Source: Viscum album
Lineage: Eukaryota > Streptophyta > Magnoliopsida > Santalales > Viscaceae
Assembly (NCBI GenBank): GCA_963277665.1
Contig: OY728159.1
Span: forward strand, 1,019,731,343-1,019,795,342
Length of the DNA stretch: 64,000 nucleotides
Direction: 5' to 3'
The notes under the pieces are model-generated. The model was not told the DNA's origin. It ran no database searches and was given only the letters and a program-made list of their open reading frames with translations. Below, piece after piece: positions 1 through 12,500 of this stretch (position 1 is the first letter of the stretch; each line of letters opens with the position of its first letter). The translations under genes and the position numbers were made by a program.

Positions 1-346
1 TTTAATCCTAAAAATCTAAGGATAGGCCAAATTACTTAGATAAGGTTATATATATTAATAATAAACAACTTGGGGTTCTTTTGTCTGCTTATAGTATGTT
101 TATTAACCTTATATTATAAGAACACAAGAAAACACGGTAAAAGTAAATTTTTTTTACTTAATGTTAAATCTAAATGATAAGGTTAAAATTGGAACCTAAA
201 CTTGTCTAAATTCTATTTGATGAGAGTATTTGGACCCATCCCCACCTTATCTTCGAAATAAATCAATTTGGAGATATTTAAAACCGAATTTGTCTTTATA
301 ATAAAATAATATTTTTAGTTTTTCCAAAGGAGCCCCTCTCCTCCCT

Positions 347-353
347 TATAAAA
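347..353 (+). promoter_or_regulatory. TATA box of element A 5' LTR
   Basis: TATAAAA follows a pyrimidine-rich stretch and precedes a CT-rich leader. The same box sits at the same place in all four A/B LTRs, which supports it as the Pol II promoter of the LTR. Confidence 0.65.
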
Positions 354-684
354 GGGCACCTCCTCCCTCTCTTCCTCACACCACTTTGAACCTTCAATCT
401 CGGCCAAACCCTTCCAAATTACATTCTCCACTTCCATAGAAACATCCTAGAGGTTCTGGTCTTCCTCAAAGACCAATTTTAGTGCCCTAAAAGGAGATCT
501 CAAAGAGGCGCTTCAAAGAAGAGGTAATGTCCGTTACCAATTCTTTGAAATTTATTTCTTCTTCCACTTCTTCTTCTTAGGTTGTTTCATTATGAAGTAA
601 TAACATAAGTATAACTCATTCACGGATATGTTATTATAAGTATGAAACAACCCTATTTCACCATCTATCCATCCTACGGAAAAT

Positions 685-1125
685 GAAATCACCGCGCGTG
701 CGTACGTACAGAATACCGTCTCCACGTCATGGTGTAATCTATTTTCCACCACCACCTTACTTGGATGGGTATAATGGTGTAAATAATAACTATATATGAT
801 TATTGTAAAGTGATATTGATTCTGATATAGTATACATACACTCCAATACAATTCCACGATCATGAGAACGATATCATCGCTCGTGCGTACGTACGGACTA
901 CCGTCTCCACGACGCGATGAGATACATTCTCCACGTTAACCATTCATGAATGATTATAAAGTATATATAATAAGTAATCATGAAATATATGAAATTATAA
1001 TGATACTGTATTTATGTGTATATATATGTATGTCATCTACTTAATTCCATTCAAATCAATAAGGAAACGAAAACAATGTTCATGCATACGTACGACCTAC
1101 CGTCTCCATGAACAGTGTATTTCTT
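685..1125 (+). repeat. Triplicated CGTACG block in the LTR of A
   Basis: Three related ~80-bp blocks each carry the palindromic core CGTACGTACG or ACGTACG (about 701-710, 886-895 and 1088-1094), followed by a TACCGTCTCCA motif. They are spaced 185-200 bp apart and lie 340-750 bp downstream of the TATA box. Equivalent blocks lie at 7645/7830/8029 (A 3' LTR), 11379/11562/11761 (B 5' LTR) and 19950/20135/20335 (B 3' LTR). Confidence 0.75.
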
Positions 1126-2704
1126 TCCATTTAATAATCTATTATATATATGTATATTCTGAATATATATTATATATAAATCATGTTTTATATTCTGGAA
1201 TTAAGTAATAATGATCTAAGTAATCATATGAATAATTACAAGTCAAAACACGGATGAAAAATAAAACGATTTTTCCCAAAATGCTCTTTAACATGGAATT
1301 TACAGAAGAACGGGTAATATAAAGTCATAAGTGAACCATATATGATATCATAACAATGATTATGATTCTGGAATAAGTCAATGACATTATTTAAATCATT
1401 ATACAGGAGGTTCAGACACTTATGAAGCAAATCAGACATAAGGTAAGGGAAAATATCACAATCTCATTTTTATCCGAGATTGTTTATACTTTGGTATTTA
1501 CTGGGGTGTATTTTATCATCCACATCCATGTTTAATCAAAATGTAATATTATTTCCATCCACCTACAATTGTTTAAATCCAATTTTAACCTTCAGTGAGT
1601 TTTTAGTAAATTATATGAAAGGAATCTTTTGTCATTTTTCGTACGAGGTACTTTTTGACTTTTCCGACAAAAGTACGAGAAGAATGTTTTTTTAACTTAT
1701 ACGACATGAATGGATTTTTAAAACATTATTTCTAAGAAGATTCCTTTAAAAGTTTTCAAGTTTATTTTTAATAAACTTCTTTTAGTTTAAAATTATATGA
1801 CATGGAAAATGTTTTTGAAGTAGAAAGGATATTTTCCTCAAGAATGGAGTTCAAGTGTTTTATCAAAATTATTTTCCATCTAAGATAATATAGGGTTCTG
1901 TTTATATATCTATTATTACATTGATATGATTATGTTGTGATGGATATATTTTTATGAATTCTATTATCTTATATGAATTGTTTTATGATTTCATGATGTC
2001 TAAGATTCTCATTTTTATTACATGGGTTATGCTTTGATGTATTGTTTATGATTTTGTGGCACACATAAGAATGGTATCATTATGAGATGGGTGGGACCTA
2101 TATCTGCCTCCAATGCATTGGGTAAAGATTTTATATCTCATGAGATAGACATGGCTGGAACGACAGGTTAAACCGGTTCAGTGAAACAGGACTGAAACGA
2201 GCAGTGAACTCGGTTCAGAAATGGACTTGTTCCACTAAGATAATCGTGGAAATGAGTCTTGACTAATAAGAAATGATTATCTATGATTATGTGTGTATTC
2301 CACAAAGTTTCATGTTTTATGTTATGATTATTGGGATTACATTTCACTACTATGATTTATCCCATGTTATGATATTATGATCTCTTTTTCAGGTTAAGAT
2401 TTCCAAAAGTTATGTTCTTATGTATATGATGTGATTTATATTTCTTTTTTTACCCTTACTGAGCATTTGAGCTCACCCTTTTATGTTTTCTTTTCCCCAG
2501 AATATAAAGAAAGGTTTTAGGTAAAAAAAGGGAAGATATTTATGGGAGATGTTGAAGATCTTTCACCATGATTAGAAGATTATATTCCGAGTTTCCAAAG
2601 ACACTAAACTATTACATTCCTTGTGTGCGTGTTTTTTTTATTTACTAAGTATTCCGCAAAAGTAATGTAATGTCCATGTACGTTAAGATTAGGGTCTCTA
2701 CAGT

Positions 2705-2716
2705 TGGTATCATAGG
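2705..2716 (+). promoter_or_regulatory. Primer binding site of element A (tRNA-iMet)
   Basis: TGGTATCATAGG starts 2 bases after the LTR end. The usual plant site is TGGTATCAGAGC, complementary to the 3' end of initiator tRNA-Met. B has TGGTATCAGAGG at the same place. Confidence 0.85.
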
Positions 2717-2944
2717 AAAGGTTTAGTCAGCCTTTGGAAACTAGGATGCGAGAACTTTAGTGAGATCCCTAGAGATATTTCTAAGGTATGTCAAGGGATG
2801 TACCTAAGGATAATTATACGTATAGTATATAGTCCTAGAACTATGGTAACGATATTATATTAAACCAAAGATGTTAGATATTGAATTTACTCCCCCTTTA
2901 TTATGATTTTTACCTCTCACACTATTCTTTTTTGGTTTTAGACG

Positions 2945-4060
2945 ATGGCTGGAACCCAAAGGAACTGTGTTGATCAATGTAATGGACAATGCAATGATTG
3001 TCCTCCTGAACAAACAAATGTTATGGGAGATGGAGTGCAAAATCTTATTGCTATACTTACACAAGCTATGAATCATTCTGGACTTCCAAATGAGCAGAGA
3101 AGGGAACAATATTCTATTGAGTCCTTCATGAGGCAACATCCACCTTCTTTCAGTGGGTCTTCTGATCCACCTGTTGCTGAACAATAGATCAGTACTACTG
3201 AAAAGATATTTTTAGTTCTTCAATGTTCTGAACATGATAAAGTCATCTTAGCAGTGTATCGTTTGGAAGGTGATGCTGATCAATGGTGGAATCTTATCAA
3301 GAATACGAGGCCAAGATATGAAATTGAGTCCTTGGAATGGGACGAGTTCAAGAACTTATTTTTCAATAAGTACTTCCCTAGTATTCTTCGAACAAAGATG
3401 GAGAAGGAGTTTCTTGAACTAAAGCAAAAGGATGATGAATCTGTTGGTATATACGAAGCGAATTTTACAAGGCTTGCAAGGTATGCATCTGGATTTATCA
3501 TTCAACCTGAAAGTAAAGTTGATCGATTCTTCAGTGGCTTAAAACCAAATCTTCGAAGGGCATTAGCTATTAGAGACTTCAATAGCTATGAAGAAATTGT
3601 GCATTGTGCTATCAAGGTAGAAATGGAAGTTGGTGTTACTTATCCATCTCATAGTTTTGACAAGAAACGAAAGATGGAGTTCAAGGAGAAATCTCAGAAT
3701 AATGGTGAAAAGAAGATGAATGTTTCCTTATGCTCAAAGTGTGGAAAGAAGCATGGTGGAGATTGTATTAAAGGGACCAGAAAATGTTTTAAGTGTGGAA
3801 AAGAAGGTCATCGAGCAGCTGAGTGTCGATGTAATGGAAAAAGAGTTTCTATTGATGTGAATAAAGAAAAGACTGTAGATAACGCACCACCAACACTTCA
3901 ATGCTTCAAGTGCAAGGAAATGGGGCATTATGCTAATAAATGCCCTAATCCAAGGGTTAGTGCTGATCGACATGAGCAACCACTTAAGGCAAAGGACAAA
4001 GGGAAGTCACATGCGATCACTATTGGCGATGTTGAATATGACAACGATGTGGTGGAATGA
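2945..4060 (+). pseudogene. gag: gag of element A (one internal stop)
   Basis: This is the Gag capsid/nucleocapsid polyprotein of a Ty3/gypsy chromovirus, which packages element RNA in cytoplasmic particles. The start ATG begins MAGTQRN, matching the gag start of B. A TAG at 3185-3187, where B has a Trp codon, splits the frame; the same frame then runs on to a TGA at 4058-4060. The capsid core includes YRLEGDADQWW and a run around FFNKYFPSILRTKMEKEFLEL. Near the C-terminus are two zinc knuckles: CFKCGKEGHRAAEC and CFKCKEMGHYANKC. The frame stops just where the protease of B would begin (VEYDNDVVE). At ~371 codons it is full length for gag and much less broken than most frames in this window, as expected for an element whose only protein was Gag. 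Confidence 0.9.
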
Positions 4061-5437
4061 TTAAGTTTTTATATAATGGGATTCCAAAATAATGTTGTAT
4101 ATCGTATCGTGGAATATTGGAATATTTATGTATTGGTCTAATGTGGTTTTCAATGGTACCGATAACCATAGAATGTGATTGAGATATTTTTGGAAAAAAA
4201 GATGATATGTGCATAATGAAAGGAAAATGAGAAAATGAAATGTTTGACCATATTCATGATCTCATGACTGATATAAGGAGATGGTTATATCATGGTTTGA
4301 GTATATAGAATTTTTGGATTTTGGTATGTGGAAAGAGTTAACTTTGGAATGCATTCATGTTTTCACTATGGTTCAATTAATGGGTATTCATTCTTCAAGA
4401 GAATACATGATTAAGGTATTCACATGTTTGTAATTTGACCAAAAAGATATATCTTATGATATATGGGGGATAAATGATGGCATTCATGTGATTGTTATGT
4501 GACATTTCAAGTAATCGTTTTCTTTATACTATGAGCTAGGACAGAAGTATTTTAGATAAGCCAAAAGATTGGAATGGATTATGTTGGACATAAGTTAGGA
4601 TAGAACTTTTTTCGATATTATTGATGGGATGTTATAGTAATATAGCTTTAGAAAAAGGACAACCTGCAGGACGGGCAACAACCCATCGCGTCGGACAAGG
4701 CTGTGGGAATCGAACCCACAACCGAAGTGCGACTGGCCTTTATCGCCTACCACTGGCCTACAGGAAGTCCCTAGTTAGTAGAAACTAGTTTTATTTTATT
4801 ACGCGGTATGATATATGAAGTATGAGTTCCTTTTTGGAATCGTATACGATTAACCTCACCATAGATGGACTTATGTATATTTGATAACTTTTTCTAACCT
4901 TTTGTTTGAAATAGATGGAATGACCCATCATTCTATCAGATGATCTATTAAAACTTCATGAATAACAAATTCAAATTCATTTCTTTAAGGGAAGAAGTGG
5001 AAATTATTCAAAGCACGAACAACAGTGAAATTGTACCAAAATCATGTAATTATTTCTTTTAATTCACCAACTTTAGGGAAATGATCTTGAAAACCAAAAA
5101 TGTTGTCCTAGTGCCCTTATATCTGATGAATCGGATGGTACCTTAGATCATCGCAAATCTATGGCTTTGTGATTGTTGGATATTTCATATCCATGTTCTC
5201 TACCACTCTCCATCAGAACTTGATGGTTAGATTATTCTTCCATATCCATATTTTCACCTATGTTCTCCTACGTGGAAACCCAGTGATGAGTTAATTTGGG
5301 TAACCGTTACATTTCATACTTTAGTTTTTAAAGCCAAGTTTGGGTATTCCTTTTTACGATATGGGTTTCTATTAAACAAATTTTCGAGTAGTAAACCATC
5401 TATAACCCTGACGAATTTCGAGGGTGAAATTCATTTT
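4061..5437 (+). other. Noncoding internal region of element A
   Basis: About 1.4 kb lies between gag and the polypurine tract. Reading all frames I found no protease (DSG), RT (FIDD), RNase H or integrase (HHCC/DDE) motif. Homology to B resumes only in the last ~40 bases before the LTR (around the GACGAATTTCGAGGG motif). The segment is AT-rich and holds a SINE-like insert at 4655-4778. It either replaced pol or is what remains after an old deletion. Confidence 0.75.
4655..4778 (-). mobile_element. tRNA-derived SINE-like insert
   Basis: On the minus strand this ~120-bp segment has a box A-like GGCCAGTGGTAGG (plus 4746-4758) and a perfect Pol III box B, GGTTCGATTCC (plus 4706-4716). It ends in TTTTT at its 3' end (plus 4652-4656). 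A possible short target duplication, TAGAAA, lies at 4649-4654 and 4779-4784. The T-arm stem GTGGG/CCCAC is intact, but no acceptor-stem pairing or anticodon arm of a working tRNA is evident. I read it as a SINE head or a tRNA pseudogene. It is distinctly GC-richer than its surroundings. Confidence 0.55.
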
Positions 5438-5450
5438 AAGGGGGGTAGAA
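5438..5450 (+). promoter_or_regulatory. Polypurine tract of element A
   Basis: A purine run, AAGGGGGGTAGAA, directly precedes the 3' LTR start TGTAACACC. The same run precedes the 3' LTR of B. Confidence 0.85.
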
Positions 5451-5698
5451 TGTAACACCCCGAGATTTTATGAAAAATATTCGTTTTAATTTCATTAATG
5501 TATTGTGTTGTATGCTACACCAAAAGAAGCTTTTAAAACACTCATCCTTGACTTGCCTTGAATTACATACAAGCGTGACCTTCCGCGATAGCGTGTGTTG
5601 TACGCAATACCGAGTTTCGCTAAACAATGATATGCTATTAAAATATTACTAAAACTAGTCGTTATGAATAGTAATAACCACTTTTTGAAATTTTGTAA

Positions 5699-6190
5699 AT
5701 TTTATTTTTCAAAATGGACTTCATTTTTGGATTCGGAATATCGAAATTAGCTTAGGTTAAAATTTTGGTACTTTTTGGATAACTTTCATTTTCTGATGAA
5801 TAGTGAAAATTGCTAAATTTTAATTAAAAACAACCTTTTTAATCAAAATAATTAATAGTGATAAATTATTAATTTGAGTGGTTTTAAAGTATATTTAGAA
5901 TATATTTTTACAATTTAATACAATGTTGGTCATTGGATGTAATTTCACATTTAAACCATACATAAACAAATGTCAATCTTTTGATAGTTATTATCTATTA
6001 AGAACACGCTATTTGTTTTGACGGCGGGAATTAATTTTTAAATTAATTAATGCAACTGATATGTTTTGAATTTGATAAAATAGACATCATTTTTGAATTC
6101 ATAATATCAAATATAGCTTAGGCCTAATTTTTGTTATTTTTCTAGAAACATTCATTTTTTTGTTGAATAGTGAAACCACTAAGTGGTAGT
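5699..6190 (+). repeat. ~366-bp internal duplication in the LTR of A
   Basis: The stretch with the TTCATTTTTGGATTCGGAAT motif, at about 5715-5820, recurs in diverged form at about 6081-6190 (ATCATTTTTGAATTCATAAT). Both copies run into a GAATAGTGAAA motif. The LTR of B has only one copy (near 9810-9900), which accounts for most of the length difference between A and B LTRs. Confidence 0.7.
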
Positions 6191-7291
6191 TAAAAAAATT
6201 ATATTTTTCATAAAACTGAATTTTACTGCTTCTGTGAGTGGAATTTCAAAAATATGGGAGACACGGTTGATGTCAGTAAGTAAAATGTGGTTCAATGAGA
6301 TGAAAATAATTTTTGGTGAATAGTAACTTTTTACTTTTTTTACCACGGTTAAAAGTAAATAGGGTAATTAAGGGTAAAAATGATATTATTATTACCCTAA
6401 CACATGTCCTAATTCTATTGGATAAGTGTAATTCTACCAAAAACAACCTTAGTAATAAAATATGACCATTTAGGCCCACTTGAATTAGATTAGGACATTT
6501 ATTATTATTTAATTCAAAGAAGAGTTAAAAGAGTTAAAATCAAAGTTTATTTACTACAACATTTTTAATATAGGGTTATACATAAGATAAATTCGATTTT
6601 AAATATTCATTATAAATCTAATAAGATTTACTAAATAAATATATTTTATTTATAATTTTTAGACATTAAATAAATTAATTTATTTATGTCGCAATGATGA
6701 TACAGTAATTACCATAATAGTGAAAAATTAGAATAATTGATATTATAAATACCAAAATAAATATAATTTGAGACTTTTTATGAATTCCACTAATTTTATA
6801 GGTTAATATGACATGTTATTATTGATTTAAGTAACTTTTTTTGAACTAATAATTCTGTTATAATTTTCACAAAAATCAATTACTAAATTGTTTCAAAATT
6901 GTTATAAAATAGTTTTTAAAACAAATATTATATTAGTAATTGTTATTTTATTCCTAAAAATATATGGTTTGGCCAAATGACTTAGATAAGGTTATATATA
7001 TTAATAATAAACAACTTGGGGTTTGTTTGGATGCTTAGCGTAAGTTATTAACCTTATATTATAAGAACACAAGAAGACACAGTAAAAGTAAAATTATTTT
7101 ACTTAATGTTAAATCTAAATGATAAGGTTAAAATAGGAACATAAACATGTCGAAATTATATTGGATGAGAGGCTTTAGACCCATCCCCACCTTAGCTTAG
7201 AAATAAATCAATTTGGAGCTACTTAAAACTGAATTTGTCTTTATAATAAAATAATATTTTTAGTTTTTCCAAAGGAGCCCCTCTCCTCCCT

Positions 7292-7298
7292 TATAAAA
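7292..7298 (+). promoter_or_regulatory. TATA box of element A 3' LTR
   Basis: TATAAAA in the same context as the boxes at 347, 11023 and 19596. Confidence 0.6.
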
Positions 7299-9575
7299 GG
7301 GCACCTCCTCCCTCTCTTCCTCACACCACTTTGAGCCTTCAATCTCGGACCACCCCTGAAAAATTCCATTATCCACTTCCATAGCAACATCCTAGAGGTT
7401 CTGGTCTTCCTCAAAGACCAATTTTAGTGCCCTAAAAGGAGATCTCAAAGAGGCGCTTCAAAGAAGTAGTAATGTCCGTTACCGATTCTTTCAACTTTAT
7501 TTCTTCTTCCATTTCTTCTTCTTCTGTTGTTTCATTATGAAGTAATAACATCAAATCACTCATATACTGATATTTTATTATAAGTATGAAACAACCCTAT
7601 TTAACCATCTATCCATCCTACGGAAAATGAAATCACCGCGCGTGCGTACGTACGGAATACCGTCTCTACGCCGTGGTGTAATCTATTTTCCACCACCACC
7701 TTACTTGGATTGGTATAATGGTGTTCATAATAACTATATATGATTATTGTAAAGTGATATTGATAATTATATAGTATACATACACTCTAATACAATTCCA
7801 TGATCATGAGAATGATATCATCGCTCGTGCGTACGTACGGACTACCGTCTCCACGACGCGATGAGATACATTCTCCACGTTAACCATTCATGAATGATTA
7901 TAAAGTATATATAATAAGTAATCATGAAATATATGACATAATAATGATACTGTATTTATGTTTATATATATGTATGTCATCTACTTAATTCCATTCAACT
8001 CAATAAGGAAACGAAAACAGCGTTCATGCGTACGTATGACCTACCGTCTCCATGAACAGTGTATTTCTTTCCATTTACTAATCTATTATATATACGTATA
8101 TTCTGAATATATATTATATATAAATTATGTTTTATATTCTGGAATTAAGTAATCATGATCTAAGTAATCATATGAATAATTACAAGTCAAAACACGGACG
8201 AAAAATGAAACGATTTTACCCAAAACGCTCTTTAACATGGAATTTACAAAAGAACGGGTAATATAAAGGCATAAGTGAACCATATATGATATCATAACAA
8301 TGAGTATGATTCTGGAATAAGTCAATGACATTATTTAAATCATTATACAGGAGGTTCGGACACTTACGAAGCAAATCAGATCTAAGGTAAGGGAAAATAT
8401 CACAATCTCATTTTTATCCGAGATTGTTTATACTTTGGTATTTACTGGGGTGTATTTTATCATCCACATAAATGTTTCCTCAAAATATAATATTATTTCC
8501 ATCCACCTACAATTTTTTAAATCCAATTTTACCCTTTGGTGAGTTTTTAGTAAAATATATGAAAGGAATCTATTGTCATTTTTCGTACGAGGTACTTTTT
8601 GACTTTTCCGACCAAAGTACGAGAAGAATGTTTTTTTTAACTTATAAGGAATGAATGGATTTTTAAAACATTATTTCCAAGAAGATTCCTTTAAAAGTTT
8701 TCAAGTTTATTTTTAATCAACTTATTTTAGTTTAAAATTGTATGACATGTTAAGAAATGAAAATGTTTTTGAAGTAGAAAGGATATTTTCTTCAAGAATG
8801 GAGTTCAAGTGTCTTATAAAAATTATTTTCCATATAAGATAATATAGGGTTCTATTTATATCTCTATTATTACATTGATATGATTATGTTGTGATGGATA
8901 TATTTTTATGAATTCCATTATCTTATATGAATTGTTTTATGATGTCATGATGTCTAAGATTCCAATTTTTATTACATGGGTTATGCTATGATGTATGGTT
9001 TATGATTTTGTGGCACACATAAGAATGGTATCATTATGAGATGGGTGGGACCTATATATCCCTCAAATGAATTGGGTAAAGATTTTATATCTCATGAGAT
9101 AGACATGGCTAGAACGGCAGGTTAAACCAGTTCAGTGAAACAGGACTGAAACGAGGAGTGAACTCAGTTCAGAAATGGAATTTGTCCACTAAGATAGTCT
9201 TGGCAATGAGTCTTGGCTAATAAGAAATGATTCTCTATGATTATGTGTGTATGTCACAAAGTTTCATGTTTTATGTTATGATTATTGGGATTACATTTCA
9301 CTACTATGATTTATCCCTTGTTATGATATTATGATCTCTTTTGCAGGTTAAGATTTCCAAAAGTTATGTTCTTATGTATATGATGTGATTTATATTTCTT
9401 TTGTTTACCCTTACTGAGAATTTGAGCTCACCCTTTTATGTTTTCTTTTCCCCAGTATATAAAGAACGGTTTTAGGTAAAAAAAGGGAAGATATTTATGG
9501 GAGATGTTGAAGATCTTTCACCACGATTAGAAGATTATATTCCGAGTTTCCAAAGACACTAAACTATTACGGTCC

Positions 9576-9580
9576 TTGTG
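9576..9580. repeat. Target-site duplication of B, left copy (TTGTG)
   Basis: TTGTG directly precedes the LTR start TGTAACACCC. The copy at 21990-21994 follows the LTR end. Joining the flanks restores the LTR sequence seen uninterrupted at 2611-2640. Confidence 0.92.
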
Positions 9581-12500
9581 TGTAACACCCAAGACTTTTA
9601 TGTTATATAAATCATCAAAGGAATATTTTTCTACACACAACACTTTCTTGGCTTGCTTTACACGAAATCACGACCTTCCTCGATAGCTTGCGTCGTACGC
9701 AATACCGAGTTTCACTAAACAATGATATGCTAATAAAATATTATTAAAACTAGCCGTTATGAATAGTAATAACAACTTTTTGAAATTTTATAAATTTTAT
9801 TTTTCAAAATGGACTTCATTTTTGGATTCGTAATATCGAAATTAGCCTAGGGTGAAATTTTGGTATTTTTCTGAAAACTTTCAATTTTTGATGAATAGTG
9901 AAACCTCTAAGTGGTAGTTAAAAAAACTGAACTTTTCATAAAACTTAATTTTACCGCTTCTGTGAGTGGAATTTCGAAACTCCAAAAGACACAGTTGATG
10001 TCAGTAAGTAAAATGTGGTTCAATGAGATGAAAATAATTTTTTGGTAAATAATAACTTTTTACTTTTTTTTACCATGGTTAAAAGTAAATAGGGTAATTA
10101 AGGGTACAAATGATATTATTATTACCCTAACACATGTCCTAATTCTATTGGAAAAGTGTAATTCGACCAAAAACAAACTTAGGAATAAAATATGACCATT
10201 TAGGCCCACTTGGATTAGATTAGGACATTTATTATTAATTTATTTAAAGAAGGGTTAAAATAGTTAAAATCAATGTTTAATAACTAAATCATTTTTAATA
10301 TGGGGTTATACATAATATAAATTCGACTATAAATATTCATTAGAAAGATAAAATGATTTCATACATAAGAGTATTTTATTTGTAATTTTTAGACATTAAA
10401 TAATTTAATTTATTTATGACACAAAGATGATGCAGTAATTAACTTATTAATGAAATATTGACAAAATTGATGTTATAAACACCAAAATAAACATAATTTG
10501 ACACTTTTTATGAACTACAATAATTTTCTAGATTAATATGACATGTTAGTATTGATTTAATTAACTTTTTTCGAACTAATCATTCTGTTATGATTTTCAC
10601 AAAAATTAATTACTAAATAGTGTCAAAATTGACATAAAATAGTTTTTAAAACAAATATTATATTAGTAATTGTTATTTTACTCCTAAAAATCTAAGGTTC
10701 AGCCAAATTACTTATATAAGGTTATATATATTAATAATAAACAACTTGGGGTTCTTTTGGCTTCTTATAGTAAGTTTATTAACCTTATAGTATAAGAACA
10801 CAAGAAGACACGGTAAAAGTAAAATTATTTAACTTAATGTTAAATCTAAATGATAAGGTTAAAATAGGAACTTAAAGTTGTCTAAATTATATTGTATGAG
10901 ATTATTTCGACCCATACCCACCATATATTCGAAATAAATCAATTTGGAGCTATTTAAAACCGAACTTGACTTTATAATAAAATAATATTTTTAGTTATTC
11001 CAAAGGTGCCCCTCTCCTCCCTTATAAAAGGGAACCTCCTCCCTCTCTTCCTCACACCAATTTGAGCCTTCAATCTCGGCCAAGCCATGAAAATTCCGCC
11101 TCTCCACTTCCCTAGAGACATCCTAGAGGTCCTGGTATTATTCAAAGACCAATGTTAGTGCCCTAAAAGAAGGTCTCAAAGAAGCACTTCAAAGAAGACG
11201 TAATGTCCGTTACCGATTCTTTCAACTTTATTTATTCTTCCACTTCTTATTCTTAGGTTGTTTCATTATGAAGTAATAACATAACTATCACTCATATACT
11301 GATATGTTATTATAAGTATGAAACAACCCTATTTCACCATCTATCCATCCTACGGAAAACGAAATCACCGCGCGTGTGTACGTACGGAATACCATCTCCA
11401 TGTCGTGGTGTAATCTATTTTCCACCACCACCTTACTTGGATGGGTATAATGGTGTAAATAATAACTATATATGATTATTGTAAAGTGATATTGATTCTG
11501 AAATAGTATACATACACTCCAATAAAATTCCACGATCATGAGAACGATATCATCGCTCGTGCGTACGTACGGACTACCGTCTCCACGACGCGATGAGATT
11601 CATTCTCCACGTTAACCATTCATGAATGATTATAAACTATATATGATAAGTAATAATGAAATATATGACATAATAATGATTCTGTATTTATGTGTATATA
11701 TATTTATGTCATCTACTTAATTCCATTCAACACAATAAGGAAAAGAAAACAGCGTTCATGCGTACGTACGGTCTACCATCTCCATGAATGGTGTATTTCA
11801 TTCCATTTACTGATATATTATATATATATATATATATTCTAAATATATATTATATATAAATCATGTTTTATATTCTGGAATTAAGTAATCATTATCTAAG
11901 TAATCATATGAATAATTACAATTCAAAACACGGACGACAAATGAAACGATTTTACCCAAAACGCTCTTTAACATGGAATTTACAAAAGAACGGGTAATAT
12001 AAAGCCATAAGTGAACCATATATGATATCATAACAATGAGTATGATTCTGGAATAAGTCAATGAAATTATTTAAATCATTATACAGGAGGTTCGGACACA
12101 TACGAAGCAAATCGGACCTAAGGTAAGGGAAATATCACAATCTCATTTTTATCCGAGATTGTTTATACTTTAGTATTTACTGGGGTGTATTTTATCATCC
12201 AAATCCATGTTTCCTCAATATGTAATATTATTTCTATCCACGTAAAATTGTTTAAATCCAATTTTATCCTTCGGTGAGTTTTTAGTAAAGGATATGAAAG
12301 GAATCTTTTGTCGTTTTTCATACGAGGTACTTTTTGACTTTTCCGACAAAAGTACGAGAAGAATGTTTTTTTCACTTATACGACATGAATGGATTTTTAA
12401 AACATTATTTCCAAGAAGCTTCCTTTACAAGTTTTCAAGTTTATTTTTAATCAACTTATTTTAGTTTAAAATTTTATGACATGTTAAGAAAAGAAAAATG

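Larger units (their letters stand above)
1..2702 (+). repeat. 5' LTR of element A (last ~2.7 kb)
   Basis: The sequence matches the 3' LTR of A from about 6942 onward, so roughly the first 1.5 kb of this LTR lie before the window. It ends in CTCTACA directly before the primer site. Over the first ~230 bp it differs from the 3' LTR at roughly 12% of positions (hand count). Short open frames inside it, such as one on the minus strand at 552-863 that recurs in all four A/B LTRs, are LTR sequence and not genes. Confidence 0.9.
5451..9580 (+). repeat. 3' LTR of element A, first part (interrupted by B)
   Basis: It starts TGTAACACCCC after the polypurine tract and breaks at 9580, where element B is inserted after TTGTG. 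The remainder is at 21995-22071. The joined LTR is about 4.2 kb. A TATAAAA box is at 7292-7298. Compared with the B LTR it carries an extra ~366 bp near its start, which looks like an internal tandem duplication (copies beginning near 5715 and 6081). Confidence 0.9.

Noticed and set aside
552..863. Minus-strand 103-residue frame repeated in all four A/B LTRs
   Set aside because: Its length varies between copies (103, 83, 82 residues) and it is not kept open in the A 3' LTR. It is LTR sequence without codon constraint.
1648..1690. Hairpin around GTACTTTTTG / CAAAAGTAC in the LTR of A as a terminator
   Set aside because: The pairing is short and A/T-rich. Such stems are not terminators for Pol II transcripts, and no other evidence supports a role.
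4690..4770. Functional tRNA gene on the minus strand
   Set aside because: Only the T arm and Pol III boxes are recognisable; I could not fold an acceptor stem or a standard anticodon arm. A SINE head or pseudogene is more likely.
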